Source: Desulfosporosinus sp. HMP52 (GTDB lineage Bacteria; Bacillota; Desulfitobacteriia; Desulfitobacteriales; Desulfitobacteriaceae). Taken from it: DNA of 64,000 nt. Both the position numbers and the translations under genes were made by a program. Location of the stretch: NCBI RefSeq assembly GCF_000765145.1, contig NZ_JMGA01000020.1, positions 62,001 to 126,000 on the forward strand, written 5' to 3'. The notes below the pieces were generated by a model. That model ran no database searches. It was not told where the DNA came from and was given only the letters and a program-made list of their open reading frames with translations. Positions within the stretch are counted from its first letter, which is position 1. Every line of letters starts with the position of its first letter. Shown here one piece after another: positions 63,201 through 64,000 of this stretch.

Positions 63201-64000
63201 ACAGGATCATTGGCTTCCTCCGGACAATGTTCAAATTGAACCGCCTAACGGTGTAGCTCATAGGACTTCTCCTACCAATATAGGCTTAGCTTTATTAACT
63301 AATTTAGCAGCCAGAGATTTTGGTTATATTCCCTTAACGAAGGTGCTTGAGAACATTCAGAATACCTTTCAAACTATAGAAAAATTAGAGCAATGGCAAG
63401 GGCATCTTTATAATTGGTATGATACACAGACTCTAACCCCTTTAGAACCTCGCTATATATCAACTGTTGATAGTGGCAACTTTGTTATGTACCTATTGAC
63501 CCTGAAATCTGGGCTTGCGGAGCTTTTGGAAAGACCTCTATGCGACAGGCAATATGTAAAAGGACTTAAGGATACCCAGGTTCTTTTGCTTGAAGCAATA
63601 GGCGAAGATGCTTGTGACGAGCTTAAATCCTTTAATCTGGCTTTAGATGAGGTATTAAGATCATCTGAAGAAAGTTGGAATCTCAATACATGGCTTAAGC
63701 TATTATCAGAATGGCCAGATAATATTCTAGGTCAGGATCTGGGTAAAGAGGGATTTTATTGGGCTAATCGACTGGATGCTATGGTGAGATCTTTTCGTTT
63801 TGAACTAGAAGAATTATGTCCCTGGGCAACTGGTTCTGGTACTTTTGAAAAATCATCAACACTGGACAATCAAGTTAGGATTAACTTAACTATGGAGGGT
63901 TTGGTAAAACAGTATTCTGAAGGTCTTAGAAAAGGTAGTGTTATTCCTGAAGATAAAGAGGTTATTGAGGCTGCTCTCAGCAAGGTGCTTAATTATGTTC
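60214..64000 (+). CDS. Cyclic beta-1,2-glucan synthase-type protein (NdvB-like), 3' end outside the window
   Basis: From ATG 60214 (after GGAGATGGAG) the frame is open to the window end: 1262 codons with no stop. The N-terminal part has WLLDNYYSL of the NdvB/Cgs family. Membrane helices lie at about 405-455. The GT84 domain has DADTQLPRG near 617-625 and the late QHRWVRGDWQ at about 764-773. More helices occupy 795-960, then a glucoamylase-like domain starts near 1005 (RTSPTNIGLALL, HLYNWYDT). Whole NdvB is about 2800 residues, so the GH94 end should lie beyond the window. It would make beta-linked glucan at the membrane. Confidence 0.88.
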   Translation, partial: MKFFTRSLTKNKPYKDIVLHGEDLLSHAEEIARSNANQGTGYLKGSLLPRVKQNIKFLEQAYRDISDYSARTQDSVPATEWLLDNYYSLKDLKIEIENSLPDKFERQLPINSIGDFQGYPRIYGLLIELVEHTDSQIKGETLKAFIRAYQVQVPLSSGELWAIPIILRIILLENIRRITEQIIYTQKERDAADQWVLPLLETEHGFEEWGSLLKTLTPQEEYSSAYAEQLLKRIRDIGSDVGPLLQRVDKAVAKQDTTIEELAKLERQRQTMYQVSMGHAILSIHFVNAENWPRFFEDVSLVESLFAKDPSNIYSAMDFQSRDFYRHCVEKISRIYKVSELVVARKILAKAEKASSEEDNEAAHVGYYLLGNGRNDLEKELEEDFGKSGDILDKVRQKIRKRPNLYYFGSMLFGIGTILTLVLNYVFDDTPISLSFIFLLFGLLIWSSSLVIPFLNWISSELFRPSFLPKLELGESIPDELRTMVVIPTLLTNTNRVNEIVSEIEVYHLANRDENIHFALLGDFADAASENTPEDSTIISAATTAIERLNTKYGRERFFFFHRKRIYNDSEGVWMGWERKRGKLVEFNRLLRQAGATSYYVQIGEISILSTIRYIITLDADTQLPRGIAKKLIGTIAHPLHTPRLSTDGKRVVQGYGILQPRVGVSVLKANASRFARIFSGKVGVDPYTTAVSDVYQDLFGEGIFTGKGIYDINVFHQVTDQSFPDNKILSHDLIEGIYARAGLVSDVELVDGYPANYLAFMCRQHRWVRGDWQLLPWLFKPLPILSRWKILDNLRRSLEAPSLLLLIILGYIFLSGNPLIWVGIVSLSLFSPVVLYLLSQLFTERSDKGNLSHDLITLVIQLVVQFVFLPYNTWIMLDAIVRSLYRQFVSHRNLLEWETASDAEKRLDANLKTMSNKMWPIMLFALLAVLLIYFYSTKILLFIPIAMVWLVSIWVAHYLSMPIQPQKAALSLAEEFVLRRYSRKIWAFFEEFVCEQDHWLPPDNVQIEPPNGVAHRTSPTNIGLALLTNLAARDFGYIPLTKVLENIQNTFQTIEKLEQWQGHLYNWYDTQTLTPLEPRYISTVDSGNFVMYLLTLKSGLAELLERPLCDRQYVKGLKDTQVLLLEAIGEDACDELKSFNLALDEVLRSSEESWNLNTWLKLLSEWPDNILGQDLGKEGFYWANRLDAMVRSFRFELEELCPWATGSGTFEKSSTLDNQVRINLTMEGLVKQYSEGLRKGSVIPEDKEVIEAALSKVLNYV

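Noticed and set aside
1-64000. Mobile elements, prophage, CRISPR, toxin-antitoxin or restriction systems
   Set aside because: I looked for transposase, integrase, recombinase, Cas and toxin-like proteins, and for regular repeats, and saw none; every larger ORF fits a chromosomal family.

Overview
The window is a stretch of chromosome from a low-GC, endospore-forming member of the Clostridia. Sporulation genes (pdaB-like, the prkA-yhbH-spoVR trio, spoVB, an alpha/beta SASP), Firmicutes-type families (YitT, YkuS, YpmA), frequent GTG/TTG starts with strong GGAGG sites, and a very large 2-hydroxyacyl-CoA dehydratase-type activase point to the Desulfosporosinus/Desulfitobacterium group. That placement is inference from gene content, not from a marker gene. 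I see no prophage, insertion sequence or CRISPR array.

Layout. 0-5.5 kb: a Dpp/Opp-type peptide importer operon whose first gene starts before the window, then a tRNA-Arg. 5.7-11.7 kb: YitT, a membrane-anchored repeat protein, a PdaB-like deacetylase, a TPR protein, an unknown protein and the corrinoid adenosyltransferase cobO. 11.8-16.4 kb: prkA-yhbH-spoVR. 16.7-22.4 kb: DedA, cyclophilin, a LysR regulator, a DnaA-like paralogue, pfkA and pgi. 22.7-28.8 kb: a Cache-HAMP-GGDEF cyclase, a long FtsA-like protein with a 66-residue partner, lgt behind a short structured leader, an FmdE-like protein and a small membrane protein. 28.9-31.7 kb: panB, an HTH protein, about 500 bases of hairpin-rich non-coding DNA and a histidine phosphatase. 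31.7-38.9 kb: a PLD-like lipoprotein, a membrane M28 peptidase, YkuS, an RlmI-like methyltransferase, a Fur-family regulator and a second TPR protein. 39-41.8 kb: queD-queE-folE-ypmA-surE. 41.9-47.5 kb: SASP, spoVB, iadA and an EF-G-like GTPase. 47.7-52.8 kb: a TetR regulator with a perfect palindromic operator, then a 1449-residue activase. 52.9-57.5 kb: a 26-residue hydrophobic peptide, tRNA-Trp, a PHP phosphoesterase, a K+ channel, a four-BON protein and a membrane hydrolase that appears to start at CTG. 57.6-64 kb: an FtsK/SpoIIIE translocase and the first 1262 codons of a cyclic beta-glucan synthase-type protein, open at the window end.

How it fits together. Most genes are short housekeeping or sporulation units, each closed by a clear hairpin terminator. 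The units that read as systems are the peptide importer, the PrkA/YhbH/SpoVR sporulation trio, the pterin/deazaguanine operon (FolE makes the precursor for QueD and QueE), the TetR-controlled activase, and possibly the K+ channel plus BON protein pair. The least explained parts are the non-coding region at 30.5-30.95 kb, whose core motif recurs in the lgt leader, the FtsA-like protein with C-terminal beta-grasp-like repeats, and the DnaA-like paralogue.
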